Shown here: one piece after another, positions 1 to 8,494 of the stretch
How the letters are laid out: every line of letters begins with the position of its first letter
Numbering within the stretch: position 1 is the first letter of the stretch
From: JADJGC01 sp964617645
GTDB taxonomy: Bacteria > Zixibacteria > MSB-5A5 > CAIYYT01
DNA: 64,000 nucleotides
Direction of reading: 5' to 3'
Assembly (NCBI GenBank): GCA_964617645.1
Contig: CAZTYE010000009.1
Span: 75,972 to 139,971 of the forward strand
Translations under genes and position numbers: made by a program
Notes under the pieces: generated by a model
The model's database searches: none
Seen by the model: only the letters and a program-made list of their open reading frames with translations
Told to the model about the DNA's origin: nothing

Positions 1-24
1 TGGTGCGTGAGGTGACCAAAAACA

Positions 25-1398
25 ATGCCGGCGCTTGATGTCGTGATCGTTGGCGGCGGGATATCCGGTCTGGCAACGCTGCACTTTCTTCGTCACAACA
101 GCCCGCAATTGAGAGTGCAACTGCTGGAGGCGGAACATCGTCTCGGTGGAACGATTGGCACCGACGTGCTCGACGGCTACAGCTTCGATTGGGGGCCGAA
201 TGGGTTTCTTGATCGCGAACCGCTGACGCTGCAACTATGCGATGAGTTGGGACTTCGAGCTCAGATAGAGCGGGCGAATGAGAAGGCCAATGCGCGGTTT
301 ATCCTGCGGGGCGGACGGCTTCGCGCTGTTCCGATGTCGCCGCCAAAGTTCCTAATGGCAGACATCATTAGTTGGCCGGGCAAACTGCGGATTGCCTGCG
401 AGCCGTTCGCCAAGAAACGGCCGACCGGAGTCGACGAGTCGATCTATGACTTTGCGTGTCGGCGTATCGGCAGAGAGGCCGCCGATTACTTGGTGCAGCC
501 GATGGTGTCCGGCGTCTATGGTGGGGTGGCATCGAAGCTGTCGTTGCAGTCGTGCTTTGCGATTATGCGGGAGATGGAAGACGAGCACGGATCGCTCTTA
601 AAGGCGATGGTCGCCAAGGCCAAAGCTGCCAAAGCCGCCGGCAAAAAGTCGGGCGGTCCGGCCGGACCGGGGGGATGGCTGACATCATTTCGCGGCGGAC
701 TGTATAGAATCATCGAGCGATTCGCCGAGTTGTATCTGAATCAGATCAGCGTTGGGATGCCGGTCAAGTCGATCTATCGCGATGGTGACATCTACAATGT
801 GACGCCTCGATCGGGAGCGCCGCTCAAGGCCCGGCATGTCGTGCTGGCCACACCGTCCTACGCGGCGGGGCAGTTGACCGCTACGGTCTCGAAAGCCTTG
901 TCGGAATCGCTGTCGGCTATCGCCTACGCGCCGATCGCGGTGGTGTGCCTCGGCTTCGACGCCAAGCAAGTGCAGGCATCGGTTGACGGATTCGGTTTTT
1001 TGGTGCCGCAGAAGGAGGGCCGGCGAATCCTCGGTTCGATTTGGACATCGTCAATATTTTCGCAGCGAGCGCCGGAAGGCAAAGTGCAGTTTCGCACCAT
1101 GTTGGGAGGGGACGGCGACCATGACTCGATCAAGATGTCGGATCAAGAGCTGCTTCAGGTCGCGACTTCCGATTTAGGCGAGATCATGAAGATCACTGGT
1201 GCGCCGGAGATCAGTAAGATCTATCGCTGGCAACATGGTATTCCGCAGTTTCATATCGGGCACAGAGACAGGCTTTGCGCCATTGAGAGCGAATTGCGGC
1301 GGTTGGGCAACATCCATGTCGCGTCCAACGCCTACTACGGGATTGGCCTCAACGATTGCGTGAAGCAGGCGCACAAGGTGGCGCTGGCGATCGGCTAA
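25..1398 (+). CDS. hemG: Protoporphyrinogen/coproporphyrinogen oxidase (HemG/HemY type)
   Basis: FAD-dependent oxidase of late heme synthesis, converting a porphyrinogen (protoporphyrinogen IX or coproporphyrinogen III) to the porphyrin. The sequence shows an N-terminal Rossmann FAD site (GGGISGL, residues 10-16), the following acidic and glycine-rich stretch (LLEAEHRLGGT), the GPNGFLD segment near residue 57, and the C-terminal FAD segment SNAYYGIGLNDCV that family members share. Its 457 residues match the usual length. The ATG start is supported by a Shine-Dalgarno GAGGTGA at 9-15. The gene it was probably transcribed with lies to the left, outside the window. Which porphyrinogen is used cannot be read from sequence; hemY and cgoX are alternative names. 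Confidence 0.93.
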   Translation: MPALDVVIVGGGISGLATLHFLRHNSPQLRVQLLEAEHRLGGTIGTDVLDGYSFDWGPNGFLDREPLTLQLCDELGLRAQIERANEKANARFILRGGRLRAVPMSPPKFLMADIISWPGKLRIACEPFAKKRPTGVDESIYDFACRRIGREAADYLVQPMVSGVYGGVASKLSLQSCFAIMREMEDEHGSLLKAMVAKAKAAKAAGKKSGGPAGPGGWLTSFRGGLYRIIERFAELYLNQISVGMPVKSIYRDGDIYNVTPRSGAPLKARHVVLATPSYAAGQLTATVSKALSESLSAIAYAPIAVVCLGFDAKQVQASVDGFGFLVPQKEGRRILGSIWTSSIFSQRAPEGKVQFRTMLGGDGDHDSIKMSDQELLQVATSDLGEIMKITGAPEISKIYRWQHGIPQFHIGHRDRLCAIESELRRLGNIHVASNAYYGIGLNDCVKQAHKVALAIG

Positions 1399-1509
1399 CT
1401 ACAGTAGTCGGAGAATGCAGCCAATCGCGGATTAGGGCTATTCATCGCTGAATCAGTTTTGTACAATATGGTAGCATGAACTTAGGCTTTAACGACAATT
1501 GAGGTCTGG

Positions 1510-2436
1510 ATGAAATCTGTCGCTATCGGATTATTCTTGCTTTGTACGATGATGTTGAACGCCGCGGCATCGGCGCAGTCGGAGGCGGACAGTCTGCTGA
1601 TGCGCGGCGCCGAGCTGTTGCAACAAGAAAAGTGGCCGGAAGCTGTCGTGAACTTCGAGAACGCTGCCCGGCTCGACACGACAAATCTGCAGGCGCAGTT
1701 CTTGTTGGGGCAGGCGCACTACATGAACAAGAACTATCGCAAGGCCGCTACCGCTTGGGAGGAATGCGAGGCAAACGGCTATCGTATCGCGACCGTGCGC
1801 TATAATCTGGCCTCGGCCTACGCGCAACTGAAAGACAGAGAACGGACATTTACGTGGCTGGCACAGGCGCTGGAGTCGGGATTCAACCGGCCCGACATAT
1901 TGGAGCATGACACAGTGTTCGATACACTGCGCTCGGATGAACGCTTTCAGAAGGCGATCGAGATGGCTGACCGCAACCTGCGTCCGTGCGAGTACGACGA
2001 GCAGTATCGTTTGCTCGACTTCTGGCTCGGTGATTGGGATGTGTTCATCAACGATGGTCAGAAGATCGGCGCCAGCAAAATCCAGAAGCTGGCCTATGGG
2101 TGCGCGCTCGCGGAAGATTACGAGCAGATGGACGGTTTTGTCGGCCACAATCTCTTCTATTTTAACAACGTCTCCGGCGAGTGGAAGATGATTTGGGTGA
2201 CCGGTGCGGCGATTGCACTGGGTGGACTCAAAGAAAAAATCCTGATCACCCGCTCCGAGAGCGGCGCGCTTCGGTTTCAGGGAGAACTTCCCGACCAAAG
2301 CGGTTACAAGGTGGTCGATCGCTCGACGGTAACGCCGGTCGGTAATGACCGCGTTGATCTCGTCATTCAACAGTCGCGCGACGGCGGCGACAACTGGATG
2401 ACGACGTTTTCGGGGTACTACAAGAAGCGGCAGTAA
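1510..2436 (+). CDS. Secreted TPR protein with C-terminal lipocalin-like (DUF1579-like) domain
   Basis: 308 residues, no assigned function. A signal peptide is clear (residues 1-22, hydrophobic core, cleavage near ASAQS). Residues about 25-150 contain TPR units (AQFLLGQAHYMNKNYRKAA and YNLASAYAQLKDRERTF), so a protein-binding scaffold. From about residue 170 the motif LLDFWLGDWDV followed by GCALAEDYEQMDG and WKMIWVTGA resembles the beta-barrel family often named DUF1579. Export to the periplasm or outer surface is expected. SD GAGG lies 6-9 bases before the ATG. It stands alone between hemG and the ychF-like gene. An equally long reading frame on the opposite strand is a shadow. Confidence 0.8.
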   Translation: MKSVAIGLFLLCTMMLNAAASAQSEADSLLMRGAELLQQEKWPEAVVNFENAARLDTTNLQAQFLLGQAHYMNKNYRKAATAWEECEANGYRIATVRYNLASAYAQLKDRERTFTWLAQALESGFNRPDILEHDTVFDTLRSDERFQKAIEMADRNLRPCEYDEQYRLLDFWLGDWDVFINDGQKIGASKIQKLAYGCALAEDYEQMDGFVGHNLFYFNNVSGEWKMIWVTGAAIALGGLKEKILITRSESGALRFQGELPDQSGYKVVDRSTVTPVGNDRVDLVIQQSRDGGDNWMTTFSGYYKKRQ

Positions 2437-2466
2437 CACACCTCTACCGCCGGTCAAAGCCGCCGC

Positions 2467-2496
2467 TTGACCTTTCGCCCGCGATTGCGTTATATC
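2467..2496 (+). promoter_or_regulatory. Sigma-70-type promoter of the ychF-like gene
   Basis: TTGACC (2467-2472), 18-base spacer, TATATC (2491-2496). The predicted +1 is 2502-2503, at the ATG itself, and no Shine-Dalgarno precedes the ATG, so a leaderless transcript is predicted. Confidence 0.5.
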
Positions 2497-2501
2497 CAGC
2501 C

Positions 2502-3587
2502 ATGATTGTCGGATTGATCGGTCTGGGGCTTTCGGGCAAGACCACCATCTTCAACGCCGTCACGCGCGGCGACGCTGAGGTTTCCAGTTTCCAATCGCAG
2601 AAGGGGGCGTTCAATCGCGGGCGCGTGCTCGTGCCGGATGCGCGGATCGATTGGCTCGCCGAACTGGAGAATTCCAAGAAGAAGACCTTCGCCGAGATTG
2701 AGTACATCGATGTCGCCGGCTTTTCCGGCGACAAAGAGTCCAGCATTGAGACGGAAATCCCGCAGGTGCTGCGCGAGTGCGATGCGCTGGCGCATGTCGT
2801 GCGCGGCTTTGCCAATGATGAGGTGCTTCATCCCAAAGGGTCGATCAACATTCAGCGCGACATTCAAACCCTGGAAGACGAACTGGTTTTCGCAGATCTA
2901 CTTCTGATCGAGAAGCGACTCGAGAAAGTCGAAAAGCAAGCGAAACTCGTCAAAGACGAGAAGGTGCGACACGAGTACGAAGTGCTCAAGCGCATCAAGG
3001 AGACGCTGGAACAAAACATTCCCCTGCGGACGCTTGACCTGTCGCCGGAAGAGCAGAAAATGATCCGCGGCTTCCAGTTCCTATCGTTCAAACCTCTGTT
3101 GATCATCATCAATGTCGGCGAGTCAGATATCGCCCGGCGTGAAGCAATATTCACCGAGCACGCTGTCGTCCGCGAGAAGCCGCAAACCGATATGGCGGTG
3201 GTTTGCGGCAAGATTGAAATGGAATTGGCGCAGCTTCCCGATGACGATCGGGCGTCTTTCATGGCCGACCTCGGTATCAACGAATCGGCTTTGGACTTGA
3301 TGATCAAGAAGTCGTACGATCTGCTTGGATTGATCTCGTTCCTCACCGCCGGCGAGAAAGAATCGCGCGCCTGGACGGTGCGCAAAGGCTCGACTGCGCC
3401 GGTTGCCGCCGGAGTGATCCATGCCGATTTCGAGCGCGGGTTCATCCGCGCCGAAGTGGTTGCCTATAGCGACCTAAAGAAACATGGCTCGCACGCCGAG
3501 GCCAAGAAGCACGGTTTGGTGCGGCTCGAAGGCAAGACCTACGTCGTGCAGGACGGAGACGTCGTCTTGTTCCGCTTCAATGTCTAA
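2502..3587 (+). CDS. ychF: YchF/OLA1-family P-loop NTPase (divergent)
   Basis: Ribosome-associated NTPase of the Obg-related family, in which many members hydrolyse ATP better than GTP. Visible motifs: P-loop GLGLSGKT (residues 7-14), DVAGF as the DxxG switch near residue 70, and NVGE in place of NKxD near residue 205, the change that goes with relaxed nucleotide choice. The C-terminal TGS region ends in AKKHGLVRLEGKTYVVQDGD and VVLFRFNV. The P-loop differs from the usual GLPNVGKST, and the 361 residues have lost part of the family's usual sequence, so this is a diverged branch. The ATG has no SD, and a promoter is placed for a leaderless start. The last 8 bases overlap the next gene. Confidence 0.85.
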   Translation: MIVGLIGLGLSGKTTIFNAVTRGDAEVSSFQSQKGAFNRGRVLVPDARIDWLAELENSKKKTFAEIEYIDVAGFSGDKESSIETEIPQVLRECDALAHVVRGFANDEVLHPKGSINIQRDIQTLEDELVFADLLLIEKRLEKVEKQAKLVKDEKVRHEYEVLKRIKETLEQNIPLRTLDLSPEEQKMIRGFQFLSFKPLLIIINVGESDIARREAIFTEHAVVREKPQTDMAVVCGKIEMELAQLPDDDRASFMADLGINESALDLMIKKSYDLLGLISFLTAGEKESRAWTVRKGSTAPVAAGVIHADFERGFIRAEVVAYSDLKKHGSHAEAKKHGLVRLEGKTYVVQDGDVVLFRFNV

Positions 3588-5592
3588 CGCAAAATTAATA
3601 CCAAATAGCATCGCCGTTAGCGTTGTCGCGGTGGTAGTCTTCATCTATCTGGCGCCCTGGCAATATTCACCGGCCTGGTGGGGACTGAATCTGCTTCAAG
3701 TATTCGGCTGGCCGGTTCGCACCGGCATCGCTTTGGCAGCAGTGTTCAGCGCAATTGGCGTATCGACGCTTGCCAGCGGATGGAATCCGCCAGATCGTTT
3801 CCGAAAAGTCCTGCTTTACGGCATCATCCCCGGCGCTTTGATCGCCCTCTTCTACCTTTTGCGGGTGCGCGCCCACTATCTGGGCGACGGTATTCTGCGC
3901 GCCAAGGAAGTTGAAATCGGTGTCTGGTGGCTTCCGACCGAACCGTTGGCCGCGATGCTCAACCGTGGCGCCTATGAGCTACTAAACTCTTGGTTCGGCT
4001 TGAATGGGCTTGACTCGATTCGCGTCGTCTCGATAATCAGCGGCGTTGCATTCTACTTTACTTTGCTCTGGTTTGTGCGGACGGCATTTCGCGAACGCCA
4101 CACCCAGGTGTTGATGTTTCTACTGCTGTTTGTTTCGGGCACGACGCTGCTCTTCTGCGGTTACTCCGAGACCTACATGATGATTCCGGCATTGCTGACG
4201 TTGTTTTTCACGGCCGGCATCAAAGCGCTTCGAAGAGAATGGTCGTTCGCTCCGGTGTCGGCGCTCTATCTGTTGCTGGTCTTGTTTCACTTCAAGTCGT
4301 TGATCTTACTTCCGTGTCTCTTAGTCGGCGGGCACTATGCGCGTACCGAGAAAGACTGGCGCGGTGTGGTCACGACGCTGCTCGCCGTTTGGCTTTCGCT
4401 GCTCATTGTCTGGAAATTGCCGAGTCTCTCGCCGCTACCAAGTTTGGGAGTGGCGGGATTGCTTCTGGATTTCGGCACGCAGAAGAGTGACTACGCGCTA
4501 TTTTCCGAACAACACCTGATCGATGTTCTCAATCAGATTGTGCTTACCGGCGCGGCGGCTGTCGCGTTGCTCTTTGTGGCGCTAAGTTCTCGCTCTTTAG
4601 GGAGGCTATTGCAGCAACGGACGCTGGGGTTTGTCGTTGCGGCGGTGCCGGGCGCCCTGGGGATGATGTTTTTCCTCCACTCCCGGCTTGGTTACGCCGT
4701 CGACTGGGACTTATTCTCGGCGTGCGGCATGATTCTGACGTTTGTCGCTGCGATGATGTTCTCTGAGTACAAGCAATTCACGATTGGCCGTGCTGCTCAT
4801 GCGATGCTTCCGGCGATCGGGTTCATCACTTTTCTCAGTTTTGCGGCGGTGAACTCGAACTTCGATCGCGCCGTTAATCGGCAGATTGCCATCTTGTCGC
4901 TCTATGACGTTGAAGGCGCCATCGGATTCGAGACTCTGGGAAATCACTTGAACGCAATCGGCAGAACGGAGCTGGCGGAGCGGATGTGGCGGCGCTCGAT
5001 CGCGCTGCGGCCGCATGTCCGCAGCTATGCCAATCTGGCGCAACTCGCCCTCAACGAGAAACGCATAACTGAAGCCGAGTATTATGCGCGCAAGGGTCTG
5101 GATCTCGACTCGTCACATGGCCTGTTATGGTCGCATCTGGCGCAAGCGCAAGCCGCACGTGGAGATGTCGGCGGCGCCAACGAATCGTTCGGTCGCGCGA
5201 TCGTGCTGGCGCCACGCGACTTTTCCGTGCGCTTCAACTACTCTGTAACCTTGGCGAAAGCGGGACGCTGGGCGGATGTCGAAGTCCAGACGCGCGAAGC
5301 GCTTCGTGTCAATCCGACGGACCCCAACATACCCGCACTGCTTGGACAGGCGCTCATGCGGCAACGAAAATACACTGAGGCGGAGGATCTCTACCGCAAG
5401 ATGATATCGGCGCAAATCAACCCCGACGACGCCTATCTCAACCTAACCCGCGCGCTGGCGATGCAGGGCAAATTGCCCGCGGCGAAGGGCGTCATCGAAG
5501 AGTTTCTGCAGAAATATCCGAATTCCGCGGCGACTCCGACGATAATCAGAGCCGGCGAGGAGATAGACTCATTGATGCGGTTGATACGGTGA
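3580..5592 (+). CDS. Multi-pass membrane protein with C-terminal TPR repeats
   Basis: 670 residues from the ATG at 3580 (a longer in-frame start exists inside ychF but encodes non-membrane sequence out of phase with that gene, so I reject it). The N-terminal ~420 residues are strongly hydrophobic, with about ten membrane segments (for example VSVVAVVVFIYLAPW, VLMFLLLFVSGTTLLF and LYLLLVLFHFKSLILLPCLL). The C-terminal 220 residues carry five or six TPRs (YANLAQLALNEKRITEAEYY, LLGQALMRQRKYTEAEDLYR). The layout recalls TPR-bearing glycosyltransferase-like membrane proteins, but I see no catalytic motif. It overlaps ychF by 8 bases, so translation is probably coupled. It converges on the hybrid kinase with 8 bases between stops. 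Confidence 0.75.
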   Translation: MSNAKLIPNSIAVSVVAVVVFIYLAPWQYSPAWWGLNLLQVFGWPVRTGIALAAVFSAIGVSTLASGWNPPDRFRKVLLYGIIPGALIALFYLLRVRAHYLGDGILRAKEVEIGVWWLPTEPLAAMLNRGAYELLNSWFGLNGLDSIRVVSIISGVAFYFTLLWFVRTAFRERHTQVLMFLLLFVSGTTLLFCGYSETYMMIPALLTLFFTAGIKALRREWSFAPVSALYLLLVLFHFKSLILLPCLLVGGHYARTEKDWRGVVTTLLAVWLSLLIVWKLPSLSPLPSLGVAGLLLDFGTQKSDYALFSEQHLIDVLNQIVLTGAAAVALLFVALSSRSLGRLLQQRTLGFVVAAVPGALGMMFFLHSRLGYAVDWDLFSACGMILTFVAAMMFSEYKQFTIGRAAHAMLPAIGFITFLSFAAVNSNFDRAVNRQIAILSLYDVEGAIGFETLGNHLNAIGRTELAERMWRRSIALRPHVRSYANLAQLALNEKRITEAEYYARKGLDLDSSHGLLWSHLAQAQAARGDVGGANESFGRAIVLAPRDFSVRFNYSVTLAKAGRWADVEVQTREALRVNPTDPNIPALLGQALMRQRKYTEAEDLYRKMISAQINPDDAYLNLTRALAMQGKLPAAKGVIEEFLQKYPNSAATPTIIRAGEEIDSLMRLIR

Positions 5593-5600
5593 TGATTAGA

Positions 5601-8201
5601 TTAGGCCGTAGTGCGTTGTGGCGTCATGGCTCCCGAGAAAGGACGATCCAGCGCCGTGCGTACGGCACGCGCCAGTTCCTCACGGGTGAACGGTTTTGCG
5701 ATAAATGCATCGGCGCCGAGACGCAACGCTTCATCGACGCTCTCGTTGGCCGCAACGCCGCTCATCACGACCGCTTTCTGATGAGGTTTGATCTGCAACA
5801 TCCGTCGATAGAGCGCCAGCCCGTCGCCGCTCTTGCCGAGCGCCATATCGAGCAACACCAGATCAACCGGTGTCGTTTCCACAATTTTCAGTGCCTCCGA
5901 CTCGCTCGCCGCTTGAACAGCCGTATAACCGCGTGATTGAAGCGCGGCCGCGGCTAACTTGCGTTGAGTCTCTTCATCGTCGACGATGAGGATCGTTTCG
6001 ATACCCGCCTGTTGCGCCATACTTGTCGGCGTTGACCGCGAGGAGTTGCTTTCGGCCGGGAAGAGAAGCGTGAAACGCGTTCCTTGATTCGGCGCCGACT
6101 GCAGATCATAGAATCCGCGATGATCCTTGGTAATACCGTAAACAATCGCAAGCCCCAACCCGGACCCGGATCTTCCCATCTTCTTGCGCGAATAGTAGGG
6201 TTCAAATATCTTTTTCATATCATCCGTGTCGATTCCGATGCCGGTATCCTCGATCGTCACGAATGCATAGTCGCGCGCCTCAATCTGGATTCGCTCGTCG
6301 TCGAGGCTCTTACACAACTTTCTGCCGGTTCGGATTGTCAGTGTGCCACCATCAGGCATTGCGTCGATGGCATTGGTTGCCAAGTTCATCAGAGCGTTAG
6401 AAAGGTGAACTTCCGAGCCAACTATCATGAGCGGTTCGCTGTTCAACTGGAGGTCGAGTTTCACTGCCGCGTTGCCGCTCAACCAGCTTCTAAACGCCAG
6501 CGATTCACTGAAGTTAGAAACAACGGTGTTGAGATCTACAACCGTCATCTCATAGCGACCGCGCCGCGCCAGCGTCAAAAGATCACGGACCAACCCCGCC
6601 GCCTGACGTGCCGCTTGGCCCATAGCTCGCAGCTCTTCGCGACCCGGGCTGTTTTCCGGCAGCGACTCGAGGATGAGATCAGGGTATCCCACCAGCGGCC
6701 CCAGCATATTATTGAGATCGTGCGCCACGCCGCCGGCGAGCAAAGCGATTGATTCCATGCGCTGCGCTTTGTCGAGACGCACTTGCATGCGCTCGCGTTC
6801 TTTTTCTTCCTGGATTCGCTGGGTAACATCGCGCGCCAGACCAACGATGCCTGCTACGACACCGTTTTCGAAGTAAGGTCGTTCGTTGACCTCGAGCAAA
6901 ACCGGGTGCCCGTCCTTATGCCGAACCTCCACCAGATATGGAGGACGCGGGATACCGTCGCGAATTGCACCGTCGGTGTTGTCGATAACGAGCTTGTTGA
7001 GCGGATTATCGGTGAGGAACTCGGTATAATGGCGTTTCCATTCGGTCTCACTGTAACCGGTGATGGGCAGGATAGATTCAGTCACAAAGTGCATGAAGCC
7101 TTTGTGATCATGGCGGTAAATGAACTCGCGCGTGTTGGCCAGTGCAATCTGTTGCTCTTGCAGCAAGGCGTCAACCTTGGCCTTAGCTTCGCGCAAGGTT
7201 TCCTCGGTCATTTCGCGGTCAAGCACTTCATGTTCGAGTTGCTTGCGTTGGCCGAAAAATTGGCGCACCATCCGCGCGATATTCCCAAGATCCGTGTTTT
7301 TCTTCTCCAGTTCAACCAGCGGATCGGATGATTCCGTCTCCAGTGCCGTCGATATCCGCCGTAACGGCAAGGCCAGCCAATCGCGCATTGAGAAGCCAAG
7401 CACGGCGAAAAATACCAGCAGAAAGATGTATACGAAGTAATTGCGCTTGGCGGTGTAATCTGTCCATTCACCAAGAATGGGAACATTAGTCTGAACATCG
7501 ATGTAGGCGATCGGTTCGCCTCGCGCAGAGTACAGAGTATCTTCAAAGCAAATGCAGTCCGGCTCGAGAGTACAAAGATCGGCTTCAGTTTCATCGAGTT
7601 TCCGAATGCTCAAACGGGACTGCGTGTTCAGGCCGATTTCATTCAAGATTGTTTGATCCAAGACCTGAGCGACGAAGAAGTATCCTTGTGGCGGTGTGGT
7701 CCGTTCGTTGTCGATGGACGGCTGAATCGGTGCGCCACGAACCTCGAGGATGCCCGCCTCGCTTGCGGTGAAGAAGTGACTGAAGAATTTTGCGGAGGGA
7801 AGCGAGACCGCCGACGGATCAAACGTCGCCATCGGCGGCGTGTCGGGGTCATCGTAACTGAAGGCGTAAACCAACCGGAATTGTTCGTCGTATACCCAGG
7901 CAATGTCAGCTCCGTATGTCGGCATAGTCGATTCGATATTGACGCTTGCCCAGACCGAGTCACGCGAGCTAACGAAAGCCACCATGTCGTCCCAATAGGA
8001 GTAGTCGTACGCGAGATTCTCCAGGAGACGCCCGTGCAGCCGCATCACGGTCGAAAGCGACTGGCGCTTGCTGTTAGTCAGATCATTGACGAGTAGCTCG
8101 GTTTGTGACGACTCGGCAAAGTGAAGGATTGCCAGCCCCCCGGCAAAGGCGAAAATCAAGCACGAGATGAGCGCTATTATCTTTGTGTGCGTGTGCCGCA
8201 T
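5601..8201 (-). CDS. Hybrid sensor histidine kinase (CHASE4-HAMP-PAS-HisKA-HATPase-REC)
   Basis: 866-residue membrane sensor. TM1 at about 7-29, then a periplasmic domain with the CHASE4 signature (DYSYWDDMVAFV near residue 65), TM2 at about 258-280 (FVYIFLLVFFAVLGF), HAMP-like linker, PAS domain near 350-470, HisKA with the phospho-acceptor His about 493 in GGVAHDLNNML, HATPase with DTGIGI and GSGLGLAIV, and a C-terminal receiver with ILIVDDEE, acceptor Asp about 785 (LVLLDMAL) and AKPF lysine. It probably signals by an internal phosphorelay. No partner regulator is adjacent. A 17-base palindrome lies about 60 bases upstream of the start. The ligand is unknown. Confidence 0.9.
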   Translation of the reverse strand: MRHTHTKIIALISCLIFAFAGGLAILHFAESSQTELLVNDLTNSKRQSLSTVMRLHGRLLENLAYDYSYWDDMVAFVSSRDSVWASVNIESTMPTYGADIAWVYDEQFRLVYAFSYDDPDTPPMATFDPSAVSLPSAKFFSHFFTASEAGILEVRGAPIQPSIDNERTTPPQGYFFVAQVLDQTILNEIGLNTQSRLSIRKLDETEADLCTLEPDCICFEDTLYSARGEPIAYIDVQTNVPILGEWTDYTAKRNYFVYIFLLVFFAVLGFSMRDWLALPLRRISTALETESSDPLVELEKKNTDLGNIARMVRQFFGQRKQLEHEVLDREMTEETLREAKAKVDALLQEQQIALANTREFIYRHDHKGFMHFVTESILPITGYSETEWKRHYTEFLTDNPLNKLVIDNTDGAIRDGIPRPPYLVEVRHKDGHPVLLEVNERPYFENGVVAGIVGLARDVTQRIQEEKERERMQVRLDKAQRMESIALLAGGVAHDLNNMLGPLVGYPDLILESLPENSPGREELRAMGQAARQAAGLVRDLLTLARRGRYEMTVVDLNTVVSNFSESLAFRSWLSGNAAVKLDLQLNSEPLMIVGSEVHLSNALMNLATNAIDAMPDGGTLTIRTGRKLCKSLDDERIQIEARDYAFVTIEDTGIGIDTDDMKKIFEPYYSRKKMGRSGSGLGLAIVYGITKDHRGFYDLQSAPNQGTRFTLLFPAESNSSRSTPTSMAQQAGIETILIVDDEETQRKLAAAALQSRGYTAVQAASESEALKIVETTPVDLVLLDMALGKSGDGLALYRRMLQIKPHQKAVVMSGVAANESVDEALRLGADAFIAKPFTREELARAVRTALDRPFSGAMTPQRTTA

Positions 8202-8258
8202 AAACCGCTGCTGTTTGTAGGCGCAAACACGAGGCTACCGCGATTTTTCGGCTTTCCT

Positions 8259-8275
8259 TCGATCACGGTGATCGA
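8259..8275. promoter_or_regulatory. Perfect 8+1+8 palindrome, possible operator
   Basis: TCGATCACGGTGATCGA is a perfect dyad between the divergent hybrid-kinase and lon genes, 58 bases upstream of the kinase start. This form suits a dimeric DNA-binding regulator. No U-run follows on either strand, so a terminator is unlikely. Confidence 0.4.
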
Positions 8276-8415
8276 GCCTCCGTTTAGGCTGCCCTGTGAT
8301 TCACACATATATTATGTCGGCAGATTGTCGGGCAAAGCACAACCGCAATTGCCGCAAATCGGGGCTTCGCCTCGGCGAGAAACGATCGTGTTGCGTTTTG
8401 AACCGACTGAAGCTT

Positions 8416-8443
8416 TTGCCTTTCCGGTTCGATAACCTATATA
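8416..8443 (+). promoter_or_regulatory. Candidate promoter of lon
   Basis: TTGCCT (8416-8421), 16-base spacer, TATATA (8438-8443), about 50 bases before the lon start. No CIRCE-type heat-shock inverted repeat is seen. Confidence 0.35.
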
Positions 8444-8494
8444 TATCCCGTCCGGGCAAATCCGGCGGAGCACCCGGGAACATAGGAGGATTCA

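Noticed and set aside
1..38. Possible 3' end of an upstream gene overlapping hemG
   Set aside because: All three plus frames end within the first 38 bases, so the true frame and even the presence of a gene cannot be decided.
1531..2457. 308-codon open frame on the minus strand
   Set aside because: It is antisense to the TPR/lipocalin-like gene, which has a signal peptide, SD and recognisable domains; the minus frame shows none.
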